Shown here in pieces: positions 6,002 to 6,075 of a DNA stretch of 6,075 nt. Positions within the stretch are counted from its first letter, which is position 1. Each line of letters opens with the position of its first letter. The stretch comes from Prevotella sp. UBA2755 (GTDB taxonomy: Bacteria; Bacteroidota; Bacteroidia; Bacteroidales; Bacteroidaceae), in the NCBI GenBank assembly GCA_002353225.1, contig DEJF01000002.1, positions 15,709 to 21,783 of the forward strand. Reading direction: 5' to 3'. The notes beneath the pieces are model-generated. The model saw only the letters and a program-made list of their open reading frames with translations. It did not search any database and was not told the DNA's origin. The translations under genes were made by a program, and so were the position numbers.

Positions 6002-6075
6002 TCACTTGTGGCTTAAACTATATAAAAATATATAAAATGTGGTGCAGAGTGCGAGATATTTTGATGGTATTTCGT

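Noticed and set aside
5700..6005. Minus-strand open frame of 101 codons upstream of and overlapping the kinase start.
   Set aside because: It runs through the kinase promoter and the 21-bp repeats, whose repetition produces a repeated LAK motif; no family is recognisable.
1..6075. CRISPR array, tRNA, rRNA or an insertion sequence.
   Set aside because: No regular short repeat-spacer pattern, no tRNA cloverleaf or rRNA segment, and no transposase or recombinase motif was seen on either strand.

Overview
The window looks like a chromosomal fragment from a Bacteroidales bacterium, most probably Prevotella or a close relative. Four things point there: a SusC/RagA-type TonB-dependent receptor, a TPR-containing membrane histidine kinase, a PorP/SprF-type N-terminus, and promoters of the Bacteroidetes form (TTTG, about 19 nt, TAnnTTTG). 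Ribosome binding sites are weak, as is usual in this phylum. The genus is inference.

Layout. (1) Positions 1-1823, minus strand: the N-terminal 607 codons of a SusC/RagA outer-membrane receptor that runs off the left edge. (2) 1824-2353: a non-coding, divergent intergenic region. It holds the receptor's -7 element, a perfect 12-bp inverted repeat, and three consecutive repeat units. Each unit ends in a near-identical promoter (TTTG-N19-TAACTTTG) pointing right. (3) 2354-3487, plus strand: an exported, probably outer-membrane beta-barrel protein of 377 residues that resembles the DUF4421 family. (4) 3573-3707, minus strand: a 44-codon fragment that reads as the N-terminus of a PorP/SprF-type protein and then stops. 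It is too short to be functional and is called a pseudogene. (5) 3782-5794, minus strand: a 670-residue sensor histidine kinase with signal peptide, periplasmic TPR region, one transmembrane helix, two consecutive degenerate DHp-like segments and an ATPase domain. Both DHp-like segments carry Glu where the phosphorylated His should be. (6) 5795-6075: the kinase promoter, three 21-bp-spaced direct repeats upstream of it, and an AT-rich edge with no recognisable gene.

How the parts may fit. The kinase and the PorP remnant share strand and order, so they were probably once co-transcribed, and the DUF4421-like gene converges on them. All products are predicted to be envelope proteins. The most unusual points are the kinase that lacks His in two tandem H-box-like motifs, the triplicated promoter repeat, the decayed PorP/SprF gene, and the 21-bp repeats that may be the binding site of the kinase operon's regulator. 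No complete new system is evident. The tandem promoters and the pseudokinase-like architecture are the best leads.
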